A stretch of 64,000 nucleotides of DNA from Bradyrhizobium sp. Ash2021. GTDB taxonomy: Bacteria > Pseudomonadota > Alphaproteobacteria > Rhizobiales > Xanthobacteraceae. The translations under genes and the position numbers were made by a program. How positions within the stretch are numbered: position 1 is the stretch's first letter; every line of letters begins with the position of its first letter. The notes under the pieces are model-generated. The model had not been told where the DNA came from. It did not search any database and was given only the letters and a program-made list of their open reading frames with translations. Shown here piece after piece: positions 1 through 7,078 of the stretch. The stretch is taken from positions 5,562,501-5,626,500 of the forward strand of contig NZ_CP100604.1 of NCBI RefSeq assembly GCF_031202265.1. Reading direction: 5' to 3'.

Positions 1-164
1 ATCACGTCGAGCAGGATAATGTCGCATTCGGAGCGCGAGCAGACGTCCAGCGCCTCGGCGCCGTTGGAGGCGGTCAGCACATCGAAATATTCGGCCGACA
101 GACGGGCTTCCAACAGTTTGACGTTGGCGGGGACGTCATCGATCACAAGGATACGCGCGGACAT
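1..164 (-). CDS. pleD: PleD response regulator, N-terminal fragment
   Basis: This is the first 54 residues of a CheY-type receiver domain; the gene runs off the left edge of the window. The acidic pair Asp9/Asp10 and the phospho-acceptor Asp53 in a LLDV strand are visible, numbered as in Caulobacter PleD. In alphaproteobacteria a receiver directly downstream of divK is normally PleD, a two-receiver diguanylate cyclase that makes c-di-GMP during polar development. The start ATG lies 14 bp after the divK stop, so the two are probably co-transcribed. The GGDEF domain is outside the window, so the name rests on receiver sequence and gene order. Confidence 0.82.
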   Translation of the reverse strand, partial: MSARILVIDDVPANVKLLEARLSAEYFDVLTASNGAEALDVCSRSECDIILLDV

Positions 165-178
165 CGAAATTCTACTCC

Positions 179-544
179 CTACCCGATAAAACGCCTTACC
201 GTCTCAATGAACTTGCCGACCGAAATAGGTTTGGACAAATATGCCTCGCAGCCGCCTTCGCGGATGCGTTCTTCGTCGCCCTTCATGGCAAAGGCGGTGA
301 CCGCGACCACCGGTATCGTGCGCAGTTCCGGATCGTCCTTGATCCAGCGCGTGACTTCGAGACCGGAAACCTGCGGCAGCTGGATATCCATCAGAATAAG
401 ATCGGGACGCAGCTTGCGGACGAGATCGAGCGCCTCGAAGCCGTTGCTGGTGCCCGAAGTTTGATAGCCATGCGCTTCCAACAGGTCGCGAAAGAGCTTC
501 ATATTGAGCTCGTTGTCCTCCACGATCAGGACGGTTTTTGCCAT
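179..544 (-). CDS. divK: Single-domain response regulator DivK
   Basis: This 121-residue stand-alone receiver domain has the acidic pocket (Glu9/Asp10), phospho-acceptor Asp53 and the conserved Lys105 in YLSKPIS. It has no output domain, and the length is exactly that of DivK. In Caulobacter and rhizobia DivK is a soluble cell-fate regulator phosphorylated by DivJ/PleC that controls the DivL-CckA-CtrA pathway. The start is an ATG preceded by AAGGA about 20 bp upstream and a closer G-rich stretch. It is followed by pleD on the same strand, the classic divK-pleD operon. Confidence 0.93.
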   Translation of the reverse strand: MAKTVLIVEDNELNMKLFRDLLEAHGYQTSGTSNGFEALDLVRKLRPDLILMDIQLPQVSGLEVTRWIKDDPELRTIPVVAVTAFAMKGDEERIREGGCEAYLSKPISVGKFIETVRRFIG

Positions 545-776
545 CCCGCCCCTCCCAATCCTTTAAGGAGACAGGCCCGGATGCGGTGCGTCAGCCACCG
601 CCGCCGGGCGTGTCGAAATGTGAATTCAAACTAGCGCCAGATTCGCTCTAACCCGTTAAGCCCGAGGGCCGTCTTTATGAGAAGTGGTTTCCACTTGCTT
701 GAACAGTTTCCGCAGACTCGGGCATGATGGGTCCCTAGATAGAGATCATAAGTTAACGGAAAGGCAAACCGGTCAG

Positions 777-1076
777 TTGAAAAAGCCTGTTCACAACCCC
801 CGCGAAGTAGCTGAAATCGTTGCAGTTCAGGCGTTGTCCTTTATTGCGGGCGACCCCGAGCGGCTGGGGCTGTTCCTGGCCGAGAGCGGAATTGGTCCGG
901 AGACGCTGCGGACGGCGGCGGCCGACCCGCGATTCCTGGCCTCGGTGCTTGATTTCGTGATGCGCGATGACGCAACCGTGAAGGCTTTCGCCAGCGCTTC
1001 GCAACTTCATCCGACCAACATCGCGGCCGCCCATCAGGTGCTGGGTGACCCGCAATGGGAGCGCGACGTGCCGTGA
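777..1076 (+). CDS. DUF3572 family protein
   Basis: This small alpha-helical protein of about 99 residues matches the DUF3572 family by its pattern of A-V-Q-A-L-S-F-I-A, then DPERLGLFLAESGI, then a DPRFLASVLDFV core. Its function is unknown. The frame is open from an ATG at 684, but the first 31 codons look unlike the family. The TTG at 777, with GGAAAGG upstream, fits the usual length and is preferred. Its TGA overlaps the GTG start of dinB, which implies translational coupling. Family members are typically found next to dinB in Bradyrhizobiaceae. Confidence 0.72.
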   Translation: MKKPVHNPREVAEIVAVQALSFIAGDPERLGLFLAESGIGPETLRTAAADPRFLASVLDFVMRDDATVKAFASASQLHPTNIAAAHQVLGDPQWERDVP

Positions 1077-2374
1077 GCGCGGCAGCGCCCGCACTTGACG
1101 GTCCGCGCTGCTTTTGCCGGGATTGCCTCGGCGATCTCGAACCGAGGGCGAAGCGATGCAGCCATTGCGGCTCCCCTCGCCTCGTCAGGCACCACGCCTT
1201 GCCCTCGCTGACGCTGGCGCATATCGATTGCGACGCGTTCTACGCGACCGTCGAGAAGCGCGACAATCCCGATCTTGCCGACAAACCCGTCATCATCGGC
1301 GGCGGCAAGCGCGGCGTGGTTTCGGCGGCGTGCTACATCGCGCGGACCTATGGGGTGCGCTCGGCAATGCCGATGTTCAAGGCGCTGGCGCTCTGCCCTT
1401 CCGCCGCCGTGGTGCGGCCCGACATGGCGAAATATGTCCGGGTCGGCCGCGAGGTGCGCCATGCCATGCAGGCGCTGACGCCGCTGGTCGAGCCGCTGTC
1501 GATCGACGAGGCGTTTCTGGATCTTTCCGGCACCCAGCGCGTGCACGGCATGATCCCCGCAAAAGTGCTGGCGCGCTTTGCCCGCGACGTCGAACGCGAC
1601 ATCGGCATCACCGTTTCGGTCGGCCTGTCCTGCAACAAGTTCCTCGCCAAGATCGCGTCCGATCTCGACAAGCCGCGCGGCTTTGCCGCGCTCGACCAGG
1701 ACGAGGCGCGCGAGATGCTGGCCGACAAACCGGTCGGATTCATCTTCGGCGTGGGACCGGCGACCCAGGAGAAGCTGGTGCAGCGCGGCTTCCGCACCAT
1801 CGCCGATCTGCAGCGCGCCGACGAGGTCGAACTGATGAAGCAGTTTGCGACCGAGGGCCGCAGGCTGTGGCGGCTGGCGCGCGGCATTGACGATCGCAGC
1901 GTGGTTCCCGACCGGGGCGCCAAGACCATTTCCAACGAGACGACGTTCGAGACCGACATCCGCGATTTCGCTGCCCTGGAACGAACGCTATGGCGGCTAT
2001 CGGAAAAGGTGTCGTCGCGTCTCAAAAGTGGCGACCTTTCCGGATTGACCATCACGCTGAAACTGAAGACGGCGGATTTTCGCCAGCGTACCCGCTCGCA
2101 ATCGCTTCCTGCGCCGACGCAACTGGCGGCGAAGATATTTGCAGTTTCCCGCGAAATGCTGGCGAAGGAGATCGACGGCACCGCTTTCCGCCTGATCGGC
2201 ACCGGCGTCAGCGCGCTGCGCCCGGGCTCTGCGGCCGACGACACCGACATGCTCGATCGCCGCTCGGCCCACGCGGAGCGCGCAATGGATGATTTGCGCA
2301 AGAAGTTCGGCAGCGCCGCGGTGATCCGCGGGATCGCGTATGACGGGCCGGAGAAGGAGGAGGAGGAGGAATAG
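1073..2374 (+). CDS. dinB: DNA polymerase IV (Y-family) with zinc-finger-like N-terminus
   Basis: This is an error-prone translesion polymerase, about 433 residues. Catalytic motifs are visible: HIDCDAFYATVE (metal-binding Asp/Asp) and LSIDEAFLDLS (Asp-Glu). A helix-hairpin-helix stretch follows (GVGPATQEKLVQRGF), then the little-finger domain. Before the polymerase core is an approximately 45-residue extension with two Cys pairs (CFCRDC and CSHCG) resembling a zinc ribbon, absent from enterobacterial DinB. The GTG at 1073 overlaps the preceding TGA and is preferred to an ATG at 1055. The C-terminus ends in a run of glutamates encoded by a GAG repeat; no clear beta-clamp-binding peptide is seen after it. 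Confidence 0.93.
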   Translation: MSAAAPALDGPRCFCRDCLGDLEPRAKRCSHCGSPRLVRHHALPSLTLAHIDCDAFYATVEKRDNPDLADKPVIIGGGKRGVVSAACYIARTYGVRSAMPMFKALALCPSAAVVRPDMAKYVRVGREVRHAMQALTPLVEPLSIDEAFLDLSGTQRVHGMIPAKVLARFARDVERDIGITVSVGLSCNKFLAKIASDLDKPRGFAALDQDEAREMLADKPVGFIFGVGPATQEKLVQRGFRTIADLQRADEVELMKQFATEGRRLWRLARGIDDRSVVPDRGAKTISNETTFETDIRDFAALERTLWRLSEKVSSRLKSGDLSGLTITLKLKTADFRQRTRSQSLPAPTQLAAKIFAVSREMLAKEIDGTAFRLIGTGVSALRPGSAADDTDMLDRRSAHAERAMDDLRKKFGSAAVIRGIAYDGPEKEEEEE

Positions 2375-2390
2375 CGAGATGTTTCGCAGC

Positions 2391-2508
2391 CGTCATTGCG
2401 AGCGAAGCGAAGCAATCCACACTTGCTTTGCGGCCCGATGGATTGCTTCGTCGCGGAGCCTGTCATCGGGCGCGCATTCGCGCGACCCGTTGGCTCCTCG
2501 CAATGACG
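2391..2508. repeat. Dispersed palindromic repeat (CATTGCGAG...CTCGCAATG)
   Basis: About 118 bp bounded by CGTCATTGCGAG and its reverse complement CTCGCAATGACG. The interior holds a second inverted pair, GAAGCAATCCA / TGGATTGCTTC. A longer relative lies at 12602-12789. Elements of this type are common between genes in Bradyrhizobium and Rhodopseudomonas and are often mis-annotated as small proteins. It sits between dinB and the convergent eipB-like gene, so transcripts from both sides could fold here. Confidence 0.8.
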
Positions 2509-2530
2509 AAGAGAGCGCGGCCCCTCGCCG

Positions 2531-3400
2531 TCACTTACACGGCTTGGAATCCTTGACGTCGAATTTGCCTATCGCGCCGGCCATCACAAAATCATTGTAA
2601 TCCAGCACCAGCGCGCGGGAGACGCCATTCTCGTACAGTTCGAACGTCATCGCGTAGAGCGGTGTCTGCTCACCGTCCTTGGCCCTGGCGTCGCGATCGT
2701 AATAGCTCACCGTAACCGGCCAGCGCGTCAGCGTTTTCATCTGGTCGTTGGTGGTCGAGGGATCGGGCGAATCGGTGGTGCGGTCGCCTGGAATCGGCCG
2801 CCCGATCACCGACAGTGTGTTGTAGACCTTCTCGCCATTGTCGGAGCCGTCATAGACCGTCAGTTCCAGCACCGATTTGCCCTCACGCGCTGCGGCGATG
2901 ATGTGCCGGATCTGCTCGGTCGGGAACACGATGCTGCCTTCGAGGTTGAAGGTCTTTGGCTCCGGCTGCTTCAGCTTGACCGTGATGTGGTCGCCGGTGC
3001 GCTCGGCGACACCATCGATCGGCGCGGAGTCGGCGTCGTTCATTCGGGTGTCGATCTTGAAGCGATAACTCTTGCCCGCGCCGTCCTCCCAGGAGGTCGA
3101 GCGCAGGTCGTTCAGCGTCAACTTGCCCTCGCCGCTGTCGAGTTCCGACACCTGCCTGAACTCGGAAGTGTAGCCCTCGCAGGCGCTGCCCGAGAAATTG
3201 TAGACGATGCGACCGCGCACGCCGCTGATCGCATTGGAGCCGCGCGATTTCAACAGGCTGAGCTCGTACAACGCCTGATGGGAGAGAAACGGCCCGCTTG
3301 CCCCGGCCAGTGTCGGCGTGCCCGCGAAACCCGATCCGGCCGCGGCCATGGCAACCGACAACACCAACGCACGGAACGGAATCGGGAACGAGCAAGCCAT
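2531..3400 (-). CDS. eipB: EipB-like periplasmic envelope integrity protein (DUF1849)
   Basis: A secreted protein of about 289 residues with a signal peptide (a hydrophobic stretch ending near AGSGFAG) and the DUF1849 beta-spiral fold. Typical features are the opening LSHQALYELSL, a GRIVYNFSGSACEG strand, and a second Cys near the C-terminus (SKPCK). The two Cys match the disulfide of Brucella EipB, a periplasmic protein needed for cell-envelope integrity. The frame extends upstream to 3460, but the ATG at 3400 has AGGAAAAG upstream and begins the signal peptide directly. The gene symbol is by homology only. Confidence 0.86.
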   Translation of the reverse strand: MACSFPIPFRALVLSVAMAAAGSGFAGTPTLAGASGPFLSHQALYELSLLKSRGSNAISGVRGRIVYNFSGSACEGYTSEFRQVSELDSGEGKLTLNDLRSTSWEDGAGKSYRFKIDTRMNDADSAPIDGVAERTGDHITVKLKQPEPKTFNLEGSIVFPTEQIRHIIAAAREGKSVLELTVYDGSDNGEKVYNTLSVIGRPIPGDRTTDSPDPSTTNDQMKTLTRWPVTVSYYDRDARAKDGEQTPLYAMTFELYENGVSRALVLDYNDFVMAGAIGKFDVKDSKPCK

Positions 3401-3651
3401 GGATCTGTCTTTTCCTCGATGAAGATTCGTCACATTAGTGACGGCCTTATTGCGTCGCAACTAGGGCCACTTCACGAAAACGTACGAATTTATGGCCGGA
3501 ATGCCGTGTTTTTCGGCAACATTCCGCGCAATTTCGCGTTGGAAGCGGCATCCGCCGCCGCCCACCCCTCGCTTGCAAGTGAAGGCGCGATGCGCGAAAC
3601 AGTCCGGACCTGATACGGATCAGGCGCAAGTCAATTCAAACGGGGACGAAC

Positions 3652-4119
3652 ATGGCGGGTACGGTCGAGCAGAAACTGGCGGCACAAGGCATCACCTTAC
3701 ATGACCCCGCCGCTCCCGTTGCGAACTATGTCGGCTTCGTCCGCACCGGAAACCTGCTGTTCGTCTCGGGCCAGGTCTGCTTCAACGCCGAAGGCAAGCT
3801 GATCGCCAAGGGCAAGCTCGGCGCCGGCGTCACTGTCGAGCAAGGCAATGCGGCGGCGCGCGGTTGCGCGATCAATCTGCTGGCGCAGATCAAGGCCGCG
3901 CTCGGCGACCTCGACAAGGTGGTGCGCGTGGTGCGGCTTGGCGGCTTCGTCAATTCCGCGCCAGACTTCCTCGATGGACCCAAGGTGCTCAACGGCGCAT
4001 CCGACCTGATGGTCGCAGCCTTCGGCGACAAGGGCCGCCACGCCCGCACCACCGTCGGCGTGGCTTCGTTGCCCGCGGATGCCGCCGTCGAAGTCGAAGG
4101 CGTGTTCGAAGTCTCCTGA
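3652..4119 (+). CDS. RidA family (YjgF/YER057c/UK114) protein
   Basis: This 155-residue single-domain protein carries the RidA signatures FVRTGNLLFVSGQ near the N-terminus, LDKVVRVVRLGGFVNSAPDF in the middle, and HARTTVGVASLPADAAVEVE at the end. RidA-fold proteins deaminate reactive enamine/imine intermediates. This one belongs to the longer subgroup that carries Gly rather than Asn-Val in the middle motif and may lack classic RidA activity. It is followed 11 bp later by a GDPD gene with a GAAGGGA ribosome site, so the two are likely one transcript. Confidence 0.9.
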   Translation: MAGTVEQKLAAQGITLHDPAAPVANYVGFVRTGNLLFVSGQVCFNAEGKLIAKGKLGAGVTVEQGNAAARGCAINLLAQIKAALGDLDKVVRVVRLGGFVNSAPDFLDGPKVLNGASDLMVAAFGDKGRHARTTVGVASLPADAAVEVEGVFEVS

Positions 4120-4130
4120 AGGGACACGCC

Positions 4131-4883
4131 ATGCGCGCGCCCGACTGGCTGACGGCGCGGCCGGTCGCCCATCGCGGCCTGCACGACGACGCGCGCGGCA
4201 TCATCGAAAACATGCCGGCCGCGGCCGAGGCCGCGGTATCCGGGAATTTCAGCATCGAATGCGACATCCAGCTCACGGCGGATGGCGAGGCGATGGTGCA
4301 TCACGACGATGCGCTCGGCCGCCTCACGGAGGGCAGCGGCGCCCTGCTCGGCAAGACCACAGCCGAACTCAAGGCGGTTAAATTCAAGGATACGCCGGAG
4401 CGAATGATGACGCTCGCCGATCTCTGCGCGCTGGTCGCTGGCCGCGTGCCGCTGGTGATCGAGGTCAAGAGCCATTTTGACGGCGACCGTAAACTGGTGG
4501 CCCGGATGGCGGAAGTCCTGGCATCTTACCGGGGCCCGGTGGTCGGCATGTCGTTCGACCCGGACCAGGTGCTGGCGTTGCGCGAAACAATGCCGGCGCT
4601 GCCGCGCGGCATCGTGGCCGAGCGCGAATACACCGCAGCTGACTGGCCCGAGGCGACGCCCGCCCAGCGCCGGGGCATGGAACATCTGCGTCACGCCTTC
4701 CGCACCCGGCCGCATTTCGTCGCTTTCTGGGTCAACGAATTGCCGGCCGCGGCGCCCTGGATCGCGCGTCATATTTTCGGCCTGCCGCTGCTGACCTGGA
4801 CCGTGCGCACGCCGGAGCAGCGCGCGCGGGCCGCGCGCTACGCCGATCAGATGATTTTCGAGGGTTTCCTGCCGGGAACCTGA
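4131..4883 (+). CDS. Glycerophosphodiester phosphodiesterase family protein
   Basis: This is a GDPD TIM-barrel of 250 residues. Catalytic elements are in order: AHRG (His14, Arg15), EN at 26-27, the metal-binding ECDIQLT (Glu43, Asp45) and HHDD near residue 58. The family hydrolyses glycerophosphodiesters to sn-glycerol 3-phosphate and an alcohol. No signal peptide is present, so it is cytoplasmic, like UgpQ. The frame is open upstream through the RidA gene, but the ATG at 4131 is correct: it follows a ribosome site and starts the conserved PVAHRG region at the usual distance. Confidence 0.9.
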   Translation: MRAPDWLTARPVAHRGLHDDARGIIENMPAAAEAAVSGNFSIECDIQLTADGEAMVHHDDALGRLTEGSGALLGKTTAELKAVKFKDTPERMMTLADLCALVAGRVPLVIEVKSHFDGDRKLVARMAEVLASYRGPVVGMSFDPDQVLALRETMPALPRGIVAEREYTAADWPEATPAQRRGMEHLRHAFRTRPHFVAFWVNELPAAAPWIARHIFGLPLLTWTVRTPEQRARAARYADQMIFEGFLPGT

Positions 4884-4989
4884 TGCGCTCAGCGAGGCCT
4901 TGAAGTCTCTGCTGCAATGCACGATCTTTCACAGGGTTGGTCACCATGGGCGATGGCTGATCGCAATTTGGGACCGGTCCGAACTCTCG

Positions 4990-6237
4990 ATGGCGTCATC
5001 CGAAATTATCCTCGAATCCGTCCCCTCCGTCAGCGACATCAAGGCTGCGGAATGGGATGCCTGCGCCAATCCGCGGCCCGATCCGAATAGTCTCGACAAT
5101 CTCGACACGCTGGCCTCATCCGGCACGGCGGGCGATTCCTGCGCCGATTCAAGACCCGGCTATAACCCCTTTGTTTCCCACGCATTTTTCGCCGCCGCCG
5201 AAGCCTCCGGATCGGCCTGCGCGCGAACCGGCTGGGGCCCGCGGCATTTACTGGCCAGGCTCGACGGCGTGGTCGCCGGCATCGTGCCCTGCTACCTGAA
5301 ATCGCATTCGCAAGGCGAATATGTCTTCGACCGCGGCTGGGCGGATGCCTATGAACGCGCCGGCGGGCGCTATTATCCGAAGCTGCAGGCCTCGGTGCCC
5401 TTTACGCCGGCGACCGGCCCTCGTCTCCTGATCCGCGATGGCGTCGATCGCGACCGGATCGGCGAAGCGCTCGCCAGCGGCCTGATGGCGCTGTGCAACG
5501 CGACCAATGCCTCGTCGGTGCACGTGACCTTTGCGCGCGAAGCGGAAGCGAAATTCCTCGGCAAGCACGGCTTCCTGCAGCGCAACGACCAGCAGTTTCA
5601 CTGGCGCAATGCCGGCTACAAGAGCTTTGAAGACTTCCTCGCCACCCTGAATTCCCGCCACCGCAAGGCGATCAAGCGCGAGCGGCGCGAGGCACTCGCG
5701 GCCGGCATCACCATCCACGCGTTGAACGGAGCTGATATTACCGAGGATGCGTGGGACGCGTTCTTCGAATTCTACATGGAGACCGGTTCGCGGAAATGGG
5801 GCCGGCCCTATCTGACGCGAAAATTCTTTTCGCTGATCGGCGAGACCATGGCCAAGGACGTGCTGCTGGTGATGGCCAGGCGCAACGGCCGCTGGATCGC
5901 CGGCGCCATCAATTTTGTCGGATCGGACACGCTGTTCGGCCGCAACTGGGGCGCGGTCGAGCATCATCCGTTCCTGCATTTCGAGGTCTGCTACTATCAG
6001 GCCATCGACTTTGCGATCCAGCGCGGCCTGAAAACGGTGGAAGCCGGCGCGCAGGGCGAGCACAAGTTGGCGCGCGGATATCTGCCGCAGACCACCTATT
6101 CGGCGCATTACATCGCCGACCCTGATTTGCGCCGGGCAATCGGCGATTACCTCAAGCGTGAACGCGCCTATGTCGCCGAGGTCGGCCGCGAACTCGCCGA
6201 GGCCGCGCCGTTCCGCAAGAGCGGCGACGAGGCCTGA
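4990..6237 (+). CDS. DUF482/COG3146 GNAT-like acyltransferase
   Basis: This protein of about 415 residues belongs to the peptidogalycan biosynthesis/recognition family (DUF482, a double GNAT fold related to FemAB). Recognisable parts are NPFVSHAFFAAAE near the start, the LNSRHRKAIKRERREA basic helix, and the C-terminal EAGAQGEHKLARGYLP. The biochemical substrate is not established. The frame opens at 4900, but the family-like region begins at the ATG at 4990. It follows the GDPD gene by about 106 bp on the same strand and may be co-transcribed. Confidence 0.87.
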   Translation: MASSEIILESVPSVSDIKAAEWDACANPRPDPNSLDNLDTLASSGTAGDSCADSRPGYNPFVSHAFFAAAEASGSACARTGWGPRHLLARLDGVVAGIVPCYLKSHSQGEYVFDRGWADAYERAGGRYYPKLQASVPFTPATGPRLLIRDGVDRDRIGEALASGLMALCNATNASSVHVTFAREAEAKFLGKHGFLQRNDQQFHWRNAGYKSFEDFLATLNSRHRKAIKRERREALAAGITIHALNGADITEDAWDAFFEFYMETGSRKWGRPYLTRKFFSLIGETMAKDVLLVMARRNGRWIAGAINFVGSDTLFGRNWGAVEHHPFLHFEVCYYQAIDFAIQRGLKTVEAGAQGEHKLARGYLPQTTYSAHYIADPDLRRAIGDYLKRERAYVAEVGRELAEAAPFRKSGDEA

Positions 6238-6260
6238 GGTTTCTGCTACCAGCTAGACTC

Positions 6261-6355
6261 TGTTTTGACGCGTTTTCTACCGCAGATAAGTGTACGCAAT
6301 CTGCGTAGACTCGATTGCTATGCGAACCGGTGTCCACTTCGCTCGAAAACGCTAT
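6261..6355. repeat. Short dispersed intergenic repeat (CGAACCGG...CGAAAACGCT)
   Basis: The stretch contains TTTTGACGCGTTTTCTA at the left and CGAACCGGTGTCCACTTCGC followed by TCGAAAACGCTAT at the right. This combination recurs between genes in bradyrhizobial genomes (recognised from general knowledge; only one full copy is seen here). A degraded relative, AAGTGGTTTCCACTTGCTT, is near 680-705. No coding potential is evident. Confidence 0.5.
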
Positions 6356-6389
6356 AGGAAATTACGACGTGATTTGAGGAGCCGCCGCC

Positions 6390-6812
6390 ATGCCCGCCTA
6401 TGACCCCAACAACATTTTTGCAAAAATCCTGCGCGGCGAGTTTCCGTGCCACAAGGTCTATGAGGACGAGCACGTGCTGGCATTCCTCGACATCATGCCG
6501 CGCGCGCCCGGCCACACCCTGGTGATCCCGAAGGTCCCTGCCCGCAACATCCTCGACGTCACGCCCGACGGTTATGCCCATGTCGCGCGCGGCGCCCACA
6601 AGATCGCCGCCGCCGCCATGAAAGCCTTCCACGCCGACGGCATCACCGTACAGCAATTCAACGAAGCCGCCGGCGGCCAGGTCGTGTTCCACCTCCACAT
6701 GCACGTGATGCCGCGCCATGACGGTATCGCGCTGTTGCCGCCGGCCAGCCGCAAGGAAGACATCAAGGTGCTGGAGGACAATGCGACGAAGCTGATTGCG
6801 GCGCTGGGGTAG
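6390..6812 (+). CDS. HIT family nucleotide-binding protein (HINT-like)
   Basis: This 140-residue histidine-triad hydrolase has the catalytic HxHxHxx motif as HLHMHV at residues 101-106. The other HINT signatures are AKILRGEFPCHKVYED, AFLDIMPRAPGHTLVIPK and QQFNEAAGGQVVFH. HINT enzymes hydrolyse AMP-lysine and related nucleoside phosphoramidates and are cytosolic. The length is slightly above the usual 115-140. The ATG at 6390 has GAGGAG 9 bp upstream. Confidence 0.93.
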   Translation: MPAYDPNNIFAKILRGEFPCHKVYEDEHVLAFLDIMPRAPGHTLVIPKVPARNILDVTPDGYAHVARGAHKIAAAAMKAFHADGITVQQFNEAAGGQVVFHLHMHVMPRHDGIALLPPASRKEDIKVLEDNATKLIAALG

Positions 6813-7078
6813 ATTCGTCGCACGCCCAATCCGCGACCACCGATCCGCCGTCGTCATTTCGGGGCGCGCCAGCGACATGGGCCCAAATGACGGGAGAAAA
6901 GCCGCCATTTCGAGCGGACGGCGCGGCGCAAAACGCCATCAGGCACGGTCGATTGCATTCAATCACAAATTGCGCGATGATTTGAAGATTCCGACGAATC
7001 TATTTGAGTTGAATAGCTGAATTCTATCGCAAATTATTTTTGGGCAATGCCCGATCTGTATTTTGACTGCGGGGAAAC

